In this document: positions 8,516 through 15,865 of the stretch, piece by piece | Numbering within the stretch: position 1 is the stretch's first letter | How the letters are laid out: every line of letters starts with the position of its first letter | Assembly: GCA_038136035.1 (NCBI GenBank) | Contig: JAYPYV010000008.1 | Span: forward strand, 22,078-86,077 | Direction: 5' to 3' | Source: UBA9926 sp023261215 | Lineage (GTDB): Bacteria; Pseudomonadota; Gammaproteobacteria; Pseudomonadales; Azotimanducaceae | DNA length: 64,000 nt | Position numbers and translations under genes: made by a program | The notes under the pieces: model-generated | The model's input: only the letters and a program-made list of their open reading frames with translations | Databases searched by the model: none | What the model was told of the DNA's origin: nothing

Positions 8516-9000
8516 GCACCTTCGTACGACCCTACGAAGCGTCCGACAGAGATCCTATCTGCCAACTCATGGCCGCACTCCAGGATTGGGAGCGGCAGTG
8601 GGCGGTTGATCGGGTACCCGGCGAAACCATGGCATCAGATCACGTGACCTACCTCCTCACGCTTGCCCAGGTGAGTGGCGGCGAGACTTTCGTCGCACTG
8701 AACGGTGAGCAGATTGTGGGCTTTTTGGTCCTCATTGCCGAAAGCGAGGACGAAGACGATGCCCATCTCATTCCAGAAGCTAAACGATACGGCCTGGTCA
8801 CCGACCTCTATGTGCTCGAATCAGCACGGGGAAAGGGCGTTGGGGCGCTTTTGCTCAAGGCGGCTGAGGCGCATGCAAACACCATGGGACTTTCGGTTCT
8901 TCGCATTCAGTCACTTACAGCCAACAGCGAGGCGATCGCATTTTATGAGGGCCGCGGCTATGCGCCTTATGAACTCACGCTGAGTAAACGGATCGGCTAA
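8512..9000 (+). CDS. GNAT family N-acetyltransferase
   Basis: A 162-residue acetyl-CoA-dependent transferase. Motif A for CoA pyrophosphate binding is seen in LESARGKGVGALLLKAAEAH, with the R-G-K-G-V-G turn. The C-terminal ANSEAIAFYEGRGYAPYELT is the usual motif B ending. It is translationally coupled (4-base overlap) to the VOC protein, which suggests a shared substrate or detoxification role, though nothing in the sequence names the acceptor. It ends beside a very AT-rich spacer. Confidence 0.87.
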   Translation: MSTFVRPYEASDRDPICQLMAALQDWERQWAVDRVPGETMASDHVTYLLTLAQVSGGETFVALNGEQIVGFLVLIAESEDEDDAHLIPEAKRYGLVTDLYVLESARGKGVGALLLKAAEAHANTMGLSVLRIQSLTANSEAIAFYEGRGYAPYELTLSKRIG

Positions 9001-9021
9001 ACGATCCCGCCATAAACCTTC

Positions 9022-9073
9022 CTTATTTTCTAGATATTCTATTTAAATCATTGTTTTATATATTTTTATATTA
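9022..9073. other. Extremely AT-rich 52-bp spacer between convergent genes
   Basis: This stretch is almost entirely A and T (about six G/C bases), in contrast with flanks of roughly 55% GC. It separates the convergent GNAT and PhyH genes. No clear stem with T-run can be defined, although several short T-runs on both strands could act as weak bidirectional termination or as a binding site for a nucleoid protein. Confidence 0.7.
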
Positions 9074-9076
9074 TCG

Positions 9077-9919
9077 CTACCCATCGTAAAACATCGGCGA
9101 GTGAAGCCCCAACAGGGTTCGATGCCGATCCAGCGTTGCCCATTCGATGGCCTGATCGCTCAGTTGGTGCGCCGTCTCTGAAGTCCAGAGCCGCTGAGCA
9201 ATGTCCCGCCTCGCGTAGTGTGCTTGCAAGAAGAAGCGGCCTTGATCACGGTCACTCGACGGGCCTCGACGATGCCAGACATCGGAAACAAACAAGATGG
9301 CGTCGCCTGCGTTCGCGGTCAGCGGCACCGGGCACTGGCCCGACTCACTGAGCTGAGCGTCAAATGGACGATCTCTCGGCGGCACTCGTCCCGAGTAATG
9401 GCTGCCTGGGATGACCCAGGTCGGCCCATCATCCAGACTCACATCTTTCAGCAGATAGTGAACGCCAATCGCAAATACCGGCTTTGGAATATCCGCGGGC
9501 CAGCGAACCCCTTCCGGCAGAGGGACATGAGGCCCCGCATCCACATGCCAGGCTTGACCTTGACTCCCCGGGTCGGGCGGATTGCGCCAAGCGGTATTGG
9601 CGATCACGTGACAATCCTCTCCAAGCAACGGTTCGATGACTTCGAGGACTTGACTGTTTGCAACACACCGTCGAGCGGCTTCAGAGCGATTCAGCAGCTC
9701 GTACCGAAAATGCTCATCGAGTTCTGCGGAGCGAGGTGCACGCCGATCTGCAGGCCACTCGTCGAACACTTCGTTTATCGAAGCGCTGAGCTCCGCCACA
9801 GCCTGCACATCTAGAATGCCCGGAAGATGCGCAAAGCCTTCCCTCTCAAGCTGCTTTGAAGCTTCAGGCGCGGATCCCGAATCTCGATAAAGCAGCACAC
9901 CGCCTCGTCTTCGAATCAT
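9077..9919 (-). CDS. Phytanoyl-CoA dioxygenase (PhyH) family Fe(II)/2-oxoglutarate oxygenase
   Basis: A 280-residue protein with the double-stranded beta-helix facial triad: His125 and Asp127 in QAWHVDAGPH, and His216 in VSDVWHRRGP. An Arg about 12 residues later (Arg228) could bind 2-oxoglutarate. The block WVIPGSHYSGRVPP is typical of bacterial PhyH proteins. Members hydroxylate small molecules rather than only phytanoyl-CoA. Its start overlaps the stop of the Gfo/Idh/MocA gene by 4 bases. It is last in a three-gene operon with that gene and a NIPSNAP protein, which suggests a small catabolic or tailoring route of unknown substrate. Confidence 0.88.
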   Translation of the reverse strand: MIRRRGGVLLYRDSGSAPEASKQLEREGFAHLPGILDVQAVAELSASINEVFDEWPADRRAPRSAELDEHFRYELLNRSEAARRCVANSQVLEVIEPLLGEDCHVIANTAWRNPPDPGSQGQAWHVDAGPHVPLPEGVRWPADIPKPVFAIGVHYLLKDVSLDDGPTWVIPGSHYSGRVPPRDRPFDAQLSESGQCPVPLTANAGDAILFVSDVWHRRGPSSDRDQGRFFLQAHYARRDIAQRLWTSETAHQLSDQAIEWATLDRHRTLLGLHSPMFYDG

Positions 9920-10944
9920 CCGTGTCGGCCCTCATCGACCCCTTGATCAAGGCCTCGTAGGGACAGCCCTGCCTGCTGATAAATGGCGTCTATCAGCCGC
10001 ATTTGGTTCACCGCATCATCTGGCCCCGTGAGATTCGTCTCCTCGCCTCGGATCGCACTCACGAAGGCCTCGAGCTGAAATTGGTAGGTTGGGGTCTGGT
10101 CAAACGTGTGCGTCTCAACCTCCCCCTCCCGAACCACACGGTATTGATGACCGATTTGAGGCGCTAAAGGATTCATCATATACAACTGCCCCCTCTCCGC
10201 ATGAACAATCACTTGAGCGCAAAAGTGCGAAGCCGCATCCATCCTGCCGCTGATCCGGGCGGTTGCGCCAGACGCAAATTGAAGATCGGCCGCCAGCGCG
10301 ACATCGACATCAGCGGGATCGACCACCGCCTTGGCAGCCAAGACCCGAGGCTCTTCCCCCATCAAATGTCTGACCCAACTCACGGGATAGCAACCGATAT
10401 CCATCGTGACGCCGCCGCCCATGCCGTAAATCCGTCTTATATCGGCTTCTGGAACGGGTCCTTTAACGTGAAAACGCGCATCGATATGGCGAACCGAACC
10501 CAATTCACCCTGGCCCAACAAGCGTAACGCCTCGCGAAACATTGGGTGATAACGGTAATGGAACGCGTCCATGAGCACCTTGCCGGAGGCTTTTGCAGCG
10601 TCTCGCATCAGCTCGGCCTCCGCAGCGTTCGAAGAAAATGATTTCTCGCACAACACATGCTTACCCGCCTCAAGCGCCCGAACCGCCCATTCACAGTGAC
10701 GGGAAATGGGCAACCCAATATAGATCGCATCGAGCGCAGGGTCGTCAATCAACTGCTCGTAGGTCTGGCAAATGCGAGTCAACCCGTGTGTCTCTTGAAA
10801 TACGCGGGCCCGGTCCACATCACGCGCGGCGACCGCGACCAGCTGAACACCGGGCACGGCTGCTGCGGGTGCCACCATCGCCATCGGCGCGATTTTTGCC
10901 GCACCCAAAAGACCGAATCGAATCAATTGCGGATCGGTGCTCAT
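9916..10944 (-). CDS. Gfo/Idh/MocA family NAD(P)-dependent oxidoreductase
   Basis: A 342-residue dehydrogenase with an N-terminal Rossmann fold (GLLGAAKIA, 11-19) and the family lysine block as CEKSFSSN (99-106), where most members have EKP. MDAFHYRYHPMF (125-136) follows as usual. The C-terminal half is the alpha/beta substrate domain. Family members act on sugars, inositols, bilin-like or dihydrodiol substrates. It is coupled to the downstream PhyH gene and starts 3 bases after the NIPSNAP gene ends. The GTG or ATG start was taken from the frame; no strong separate ribosome site is needed in this tightly packed operon. Confidence 0.9.
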   Translation of the reverse strand: MSTDPQLIRFGLLGAAKIAPMAMVAPAAAVPGVQLVAVAARDVDRARVFQETHGLTRICQTYEQLIDDPALDAIYIGLPISRHCEWAVRALEAGKHVLCEKSFSSNAAEAELMRDAAKASGKVLMDAFHYRYHPMFREALRLLGQGELGSVRHIDARFHVKGPVPEADIRRIYGMGGGVTMDIGCYPVSWVRHLMGEEPRVLAAKAVVDPADVDVALAADLQFASGATARISGRMDAASHFCAQVIVHAERGQLYMMNPLAPQIGHQYRVVREGEVETHTFDQTPTYQFQLEAFVSAIRGEETNLTGPDDAVNQMRLIDAIYQQAGLSLRGLDQGVDEGRHG

Positions 10945-10947
10945 TGA

Positions 10948-11304
10948 CTACCCGCCCACAGTCGACATGAATCGCACATTCATCTGGATATAAGCCGCCG
11001 GATTTGGGTGCTGTGCCCAGATGGCTTGCCAACCCGGCTCCTGCGTCCACGTCTGCCAGCGAGCCTCTCTCGCCTCGCGGCTGTCCCACCTCAGAATCCA
11101 GTGGACGTTCGCCTGCCCATGCTTGGACACGTGCGGGTCGACCCCTGTGACCTGTGCTTCATCACCGGTATCAAGCCAAAACCCGACCAAATCTAGGTTC
11201 TCTCTCAGCCAGGGCTCAGCCAAATCTCGAGCCCACGCACAATAGGCGGGAAAATCATCCGCGTTGATGGTGTAATCACGCACTTCCACAATGGGTTCAG
11301 ACAT
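10948..11304 (-). CDS. NIPSNAP family protein
   Basis: A 118-residue dimeric alpha-beta barrel-type protein. The opening IVEVRDYTINADDFPAYCAW and later LVGFWLDTG and VHWILRWDSREAREARW match the NIPSNAP pattern (an R-x-Y strand, then a W-containing strand and helix). A strong ribosome site (AGGAGGG in reverse, about 11313-11319) precedes the ATG. It is the first gene of the operon with Gfo/Idh/MocA and PhyH genes. Bacterial NIPSNAP proteins often sit in catabolic clusters; the biochemical role is unknown. Confidence 0.85.
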   Translation of the reverse strand: MSEPIVEVRDYTINADDFPAYCAWARDLAEPWLRENLDLVGFWLDTGDEAQVTGVDPHVSKHGQANVHWILRWDSREAREARWQTWTQEPGWQAIWAQHPNPAAYIQMNVRFMSTVGG

Positions 11305-11462
11305 CGACGCCCTCCTAGGACAATTGAGACAGATATCGCATCTTGCCTCACCTTTGGGTGGCTTGCAGCCCCTAGATTGAACCCCCTCGCCTCTTCGACG
11401 CTTTCATTGCCAGGCCCCAAAATCCATGGTTTAGTAGCGCGAAACTAGAGGAGTTCGCTGTT

Positions 11463-12068
11463 ATCGCTGCTTATCGTCTGCACCGTGCGCTTTACGATAC
11501 CCTCGTCGCAACCGGCCTCATCCTTCTCGGGTTCTATCTCACCTTTCACTTCGAATGGCTGCATCGGTTAGTCGAGCAGGATCGAAGCTATTTATCGGTT
11601 GTGATGCTGGGACTGTACGGGCTGATGACCGCACACTGGTTCAGGCGGATGACTCATCTCTCAGAGCTTGAAAGCGCCTTGATTCAGAGCGAGTCGCCTC
11701 TTGATGCGCTATCGAAAAGGTCCTCTTCCATCCAAGCGTCCGCATCCAATTCGACGATTGAGGCCTATGCCGATCAGCAATTCAATCAACACGCGATAGG
11801 ACACTTTATTTCCGAAGTGTTACTGAAGCTTGGGCTGATGGGCACCGTACTTGGTTTTATCTTAATGCTCGTGCCTATTGCTGACTTGAAAACCTTCGAG
11901 CCGCAAGCGTTGCAAATACTTCTCAGCAGCATGAGTGGCGGTATGGCGGTTGCGCTGTACACAACGTTGACGGGCCTGATCACCAGTACCCTGATGAAGT
12001 TTCAGTACTATCTAGCTGACTCAGCGGTGATTCGAATCAATGACTTACTGCAGGGTGCCAACGACTGA
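11463..12068 (+). CDS. MotA/TolQ/ExbB-like proton channel subunit (non-canonical start)
   Basis: A membrane protein of about 201 residues. Hydrophobic segments: TLVATGLILLGFYLTFHF, YLSVVMLGLYGLMTAHWF, LLKLGLMGTVLGFILMLVPI and MSGGMAVALYTTLTGLITST. The last two carry the ExbB/TolQ/MotA signature (G-T-V-x-G, then G-M-x-x-A-L-x-T-T-x-x-G-L). The frame is open well upstream of the first GTG (11601), which would cut off the first helix. The only good ribosome site, GAGGAG at 11448-11453, is 9 bases before an in-frame ATC at 11463, suggesting an AUC start or a sequence error. It is coupled to the ExbD-like gene (stop, 1 base, ATG). Probably energises a periplasmic partner with proton flow. Confidence 0.78.
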   Translation: MAAYRLHRALYDTLVATGLILLGFYLTFHFEWLHRLVEQDRSYLSVVMLGLYGLMTAHWFRRMTHLSELESALIQSESPLDALSKRSSSIQASASNSTIEAYADQQFNQHAIGHFISEVLLKLGLMGTVLGFILMLVPIADLKTFEPQALQILLSSMSGGMAVALYTTLTGLITSTLMKFQYYLADSAVIRINDLLQGAND

Positions 12069-12069
12069 T

Positions 12070-12684
12070 ATGCGTCATCCCGCGTTGCAATCCAACTCTG
12101 GCAGTGATGCCTTCACCGACTTGCTGTTCAATGCCCTTCTGGGTTTCGTCTTTATGTTCGCCATTGCGTTCATGCTCATCAGCGACCCAACCAAGAGCGG
12201 CGCGATCGAGACCCATGCAGAGATGTTGGTCACCATTCGCTGGCCTGACGAGCATCCCGATGATGTGGACGCCATCGTTGAAGACCCTCGGGGTGAAATC
12301 GTTTGGTATTACAATCGTGATTCCGACTTGATGCATCTCGATCGGGACGATCGGGGGGTCTTTGCCGATCAGGTTTCAGTTGCCGGCCAGCTCATCACTC
12401 ACGCAATCAATCAAGAGACCATCACGTTACGGGGCACCATGGCAGGCGAGTACATCGTGAATCTGCTCCATTACAAAGCCAATTATGACGCGCCCTTACC
12501 GGTCACGGTTAAAGTCGAAAAGCTCAACCCGGTGGTGACCGTGGTCTACTATGGTGAACACGAATTAACCGGCAACGGCGATGAGCTCACCGCGATTCGA
12601 TTCACCTTGAATAGTGAGGGAGACGTAACCGAGACCAACCGATTACAGAAATCGCTCTTGGTCAAAGTCAGGAAGAAAGCCTAG
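12070..12684 (+). CDS. ExbD/MotB-like single-pass protein with periplasmic beta domain
   Basis: A 204-residue protein starting one base after the upstream stop. The N-terminus has a single hydrophobic helix, DLLFNALLGFVFMFAIAFML, that begins with Asp17, the position of the proton-accepting Asp in ExbD, TolR and MotB. The rest (about 45-204) is predicted periplasmic and strand-rich. The segment GEYIVNLLHYKANYDAPLPV resembles the beta-sandwich repeat of DUF2135-type domains; this is a weak resemblance. There is no OmpA-like peptidoglycan motif, so it is not an ordinary MotB. It pairs with the ExbB-like channel upstream, and the next gene begins immediately after its stop. Confidence 0.75.
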   Translation: MRHPALQSNSGSDAFTDLLFNALLGFVFMFAIAFMLISDPTKSGAIETHAEMLVTIRWPDEHPDDVDAIVEDPRGEIVWYYNRDSDLMHLDRDDRGVFADQVSVAGQLITHAINQETITLRGTMAGEYIVNLLHYKANYDAPLPVTVKVEKLNPVVTVVYYGEHELTGNGDELTAIRFTLNSEGDVTETNRLQKSLLVKVRKKA

Positions 12685-13245
12685 GTGAACCTACCGCTCG
12701 GCCTACTGATTGCTTACGTGCTGATAGCGGTTCTGCTGCTGCTAGCACTTCGCTCCGCTCGGCTACCCGCTTGGATCAAACTCAGTCTTGTGACGATTGT
12801 GAGCGTTTTTTATTTCGTGACTTGGCTCGGTTTACGGCAGCTCCTGGGCTTCCCATCCCCCGAACCCCTTCCAGCCGACTTCCGGCTCGTTTGGGTTCAT
12901 GTGGAAGAACCCCAATCGCCCGACTCGGATGACGGCGGCATCTATTACTGGCTAAGACCACTGGATGACGCGGGGATCCCATCAGGGCCACCCAGGGCCC
13001 ACGTTCGGCCTTTCTCCATCCCTGAGGCCATCGCCGCAGAGGCGGCGGCGGCAAGACTTCAGGAAGGTGAATTGTTAAACGGACGTCAGTCACGTTCAGC
13101 TTTGACTGCTAGGGAGAATAACGAATCGCAAGACTCAGGCGGCGAGCGTTCGACGGATGACCCCGACGATTCTGCCGCGCTGTTCTTTGAATTTTTCGAA
13201 GTGGCGCCACCCACCCTACCGGAAAAAGATATCCCTATCCGGTAG
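12685..13245 (+). CDS. Uncharacterised membrane protein, third gene of the ExbB/ExbD-like cassette
   Basis: A 186-residue protein starting with GTG directly after the upstream TAG, so it is translationally coupled. Two N-terminal hydrophobic helices are visible (about 4-22 and 30-48), followed by a probable soluble domain with VWVHVEEP, IYYWLRPLDDAG and an Ala-rich helix IPEAIAAEAAAARLQEG. A low-complexity acidic/Ser linker (about 128-160) and a short hydrophobic Phe-rich tail complete it. I do not recognise a family. Its coupling to the two channel-like genes indicates one complex. It converges on the PQQ dehydrogenase gene with 17 bases between. Confidence 0.7.
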   Translation: MNLPLGLLIAYVLIAVLLLLALRSARLPAWIKLSLVTIVSVFYFVTWLGLRQLLGFPSPEPLPADFRLVWVHVEEPQSPDSDDGGIYYWLRPLDDAGIPSGPPRAHVRPFSIPEAIAAEAAAARLQEGELLNGRQSRSALTARENNESQDSGGERSTDDPDDSAALFFEFFEVAPPTLPEKDIPIR

Positions 13246-13262
13246 CGATGAGTGGCTGGCCG

Positions 13263-15482
13263 CTATTCGGCGCCATCGAGCCACGTCATACGAGGCAAAT
13301 CTTTCTCACCTACATAGGTGAGACGGTCCTCTTCTGCTCGGGCTTTAACGTAGGACAACACGTCTCCTGACTGCGCTTGATTGAGCACATCACCAAACGA
13401 CGCCATACCATTGGCACTTAAGACCCCATCAATAACAATTTGATCCCAAGCGGCAAGACTTCCTTCAGAAATCCGTCGCAAGTCTGGAATGGCGCCCCCA
13501 GACCGGGCGAGGAACCCATGACACACGGCACAATTCTCATTGTAAAGCCGCTCACCGCGTTGGATGCTCGTATGCTCAAGCGAGGCCACATCACGCGCTG
13601 GAATCTCGCGATCTCTCAAATCAGGCACGGGCAGCGCCGCTTCGCCTCCCAGCTTGAACACCAACAGTCGACCATAATTGTTATAGGTCAGTGATGCGTG
13701 CTCAGCAACGGGCGGCAGAGGCTCACCACCGAACAGATCACCACCGCCAGTGCCGGTAAGAATCGAAACGTACTGATCTCCGTCTAATTCAAAGGAGATC
13801 GGGGGCGCCAGCATCGACGTGTAGGTGTTGTATGACCAGAGCGTTTCCCCGGTATCTTTGTCATACGCGTTGAACATGCCGAGTGCGTTGCCCTGGAACA
13901 CGAGACCACCCTCGGTGCCTAAAACGCCGCCATTCCAATAGTTTGGAATCTCGACCACCCACTTCTCCTCACCCGTGAGCGGGTCGAACGCCTTTAGGTA
14001 ACCTTTGGGCGTTGGTTGATCGGCCACGTTGTCTAGGATCACCTGCGCCAAACGACCAAATTCCAAGCCTGTATTCCAACCTTGCGGCTTTCGTTTATAC
14101 ACGCCCGTCGTTTTGTACTCCTCTGACATCTCGTAGAAGAGCGGGTTATCTTGCGCGGGCAAATAAACCAGCCCCGCTTTGGCATCCACCGACATCGCTT
14201 GCCAATTATGTGCCCCCAGAGGCCCTGGCAAGACCCACTTGCCCTTTTCTTCGTAACCCAACGCCTCGTTTTCGACCGGACGACCCGTCTCTAAATCCAC
14301 GTGCGTCGCCCAAGTGACCGTGGCAAAAGGATTTGCCGCGATCAGTTTGCCGTCGCTCCGATCGATGACATAGAAGAAACCATTTTTGGGCGCTTGAAGC
14401 AGGACTTTTCGGGATTCACCCTCGATGGTCATGTCAGCGAGCGCGATGTCCTGCACTGCGGTGTAATCCCAGTTATCGCCGGGGGTCGTCTGGTAGTACC
14501 ACTTCATGCTGCCGGTGTCAGCATCGAGCGCAACGATCGATGATAGGAATAAGTTGTCACCACCCCCAGGAGATCGAATGACCCGAGTCCAGGGTGACCC
14601 ATTGCCGACGCCAAGGTAGACGTTGTTGAAATCGGGATCGTAGACAATGGAGTTCCAAACCGTACCGCCGCCGCCGATCTTCCACCATTCACCACCCTTC
14701 CAGGTCTCAGCCGCCAATTCCATTTCCGGATGCTCAAAGGGCTTGCTCGGATCGCCTGGGACCGTATAAAAGCGCCAGATTTGATCGCCTGATTCTGCGT
14801 CGTACGCGGTGACATAGCCACGGACGCCAAACTCTGCACCCCCGTTGCCGATGAACACTTTGCCGCCGGCCACCCTCGGTGCGCCGGTGATCGTGTAAAA
14901 CCGCTCTCGATCAATGAGCGTGTCCACTTCCCACACCAGATCGCCGGACTCTGCATCAAGTGCGAGTAACCGACCGTCCAGGGTTCCGACGTAGACTCGC
15001 CCTTTGTAGACCGCCACGCCTCGATTCACCACATCGCAACACGCTCGCCGCCCCCACTCACCCGGTACCATCGGGTCATAGGACCACAAAGTTTCACCGG
15101 TTCGGGCGTCAACGGAGTAAACACGACTCCAAGAAGTGGTGAAAAACATTCGGCCATCCACCACGATCGGCGTCGCTTCTAGCGCTCGGTTGGTGTTCAT
15201 GTCTTTGAACCAGGCCAAGCCCAAAGACGCAACAGTGTCTTTGTTAATCTGGGTCAGCGGGGAAAAGCGTTGCTCTTCATAGGTACGTCCATAAGCCAGC
15301 CAGTTACCGGGTTCTGAGTCGGCTGCGTTGATTCGCGCGTCATCAATCATACCGATGGTTCGCTCAATCGCTTGGCCAGGGGCGGGAGCGCTTGATTCAA
15401 CCGAGGTCTCCTGGCCTGTTTGTGTGAAATAGAAGACCGCCGCGATAATCACGACGACAATTGCTATGAGTCCTTTGTTCAC
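13263..15482 (-). CDS. PQQ-dependent alcohol dehydrogenase with fused cytochrome c (type II-like quinohaemoprotein)
   Basis: A 739-residue periplasmic enzyme: N-terminal membrane anchor or signal (4-20), eight-bladed propeller with repeated W-docking motifs, and a C-terminal cytochrome c domain. The adjacent-Cys disulfide is RACCD (Cys148-149). The catalytic Asp is Asp339 in GDNWDYTAVQ; the residue two later is Thr341, not the Asp found in lanthanide enzymes (XoxF, PedH), so calcium use is inferred. The haem site is CAVCH (651-655) with a likely Met693 ligand in NGMASF. It oxidises primary alcohols or aldehydes and passes electrons to its own haem. The GTG start has GGAGGAG about 8 bases upstream. 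No PQQ biosynthesis genes are in the window. Confidence 0.92.
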   Translation of the reverse strand: MNKGLIAIVVVIIAAVFYFTQTGQETSVESSAPAPGQAIERTIGMIDDARINAADSEPGNWLAYGRTYEEQRFSPLTQINKDTVASLGLAWFKDMNTNRALEATPIVVDGRMFFTTSWSRVYSVDARTGETLWSYDPMVPGEWGRRACCDVVNRGVAVYKGRVYVGTLDGRLLALDAESGDLVWEVDTLIDRERFYTITGAPRVAGGKVFIGNGGAEFGVRGYVTAYDAESGDQIWRFYTVPGDPSKPFEHPEMELAAETWKGGEWWKIGGGGTVWNSIVYDPDFNNVYLGVGNGSPWTRVIRSPGGGDNLFLSSIVALDADTGSMKWYYQTTPGDNWDYTAVQDIALADMTIEGESRKVLLQAPKNGFFYVIDRSDGKLIAANPFATVTWATHVDLETGRPVENEALGYEEKGKWVLPGPLGAHNWQAMSVDAKAGLVYLPAQDNPLFYEMSEEYKTTGVYKRKPQGWNTGLEFGRLAQVILDNVADQPTPKGYLKAFDPLTGEEKWVVEIPNYWNGGVLGTEGGLVFQGNALGMFNAYDKDTGETLWSYNTYTSMLAPPISFELDGDQYVSILTGTGGGDLFGGEPLPPVAEHASLTYNNYGRLLVFKLGGEAALPVPDLRDREIPARDVASLEHTSIQRGERLYNENCAVCHGFLARSGGAIPDLRRISEGSLAAWDQIVIDGVLSANGMASFGDVLNQAQSGDVLSYVKARAEEDRLTYVGEKDLPRMTWLDGAE

Positions 15483-15865
15483 TTCTTTTCTCCTCCGGGC
15501 GCACAGGAATCGTCCCTGATTGCCGCTCCTCTAAAGCCCTTCCTTGGCGAGGCTTTGCCAGAAAAGGCACACACCCCACGAACCTATGGCTGGCATTCTT
15601 GGCGGCCAGCCGCTCTCCCTCATGCGATCGAGCATACCGCTCACCCCCAGGGTTCGCAATCATGACCACAGTGAAGGCAGCACAAGATTTGCATCGACTT
15701 TGGGCCGTGCATTTCAAGGGTGAGGGCTGGGTACCGACCATTTCAGCATCGCCCCATTGACCGCAGATCTCGAACCGCTGAACATGCGCAAGCACCGACG
15801 GCAAACCCGAGTTATGGCGAGGCGCAGGATACTGCGCTTCGCGCCCAATCAAAGAAGGATATCGA
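15483..15865. other. Intergenic region between PQQ dehydrogenase and CoA-transferase genes
   Basis: 383 bases between divergent genes. Both ribosome sites are clear at the ends. I see one short inverted repeat (GGCTGGC / GCCAGCC near 15588-15611) without a T-run. No small gene or RNA is recognised. Confidence 0.45.

Noticed and set aside
11463..12684. ExbB/ExbD-like pair considered as Zorya ZorA-ZorB
   Set aside because: The channel protein lacks the long cytoplasmic tail of ZorA, the partner lacks an OmpA-like domain, and no ZorC/D/E genes follow.
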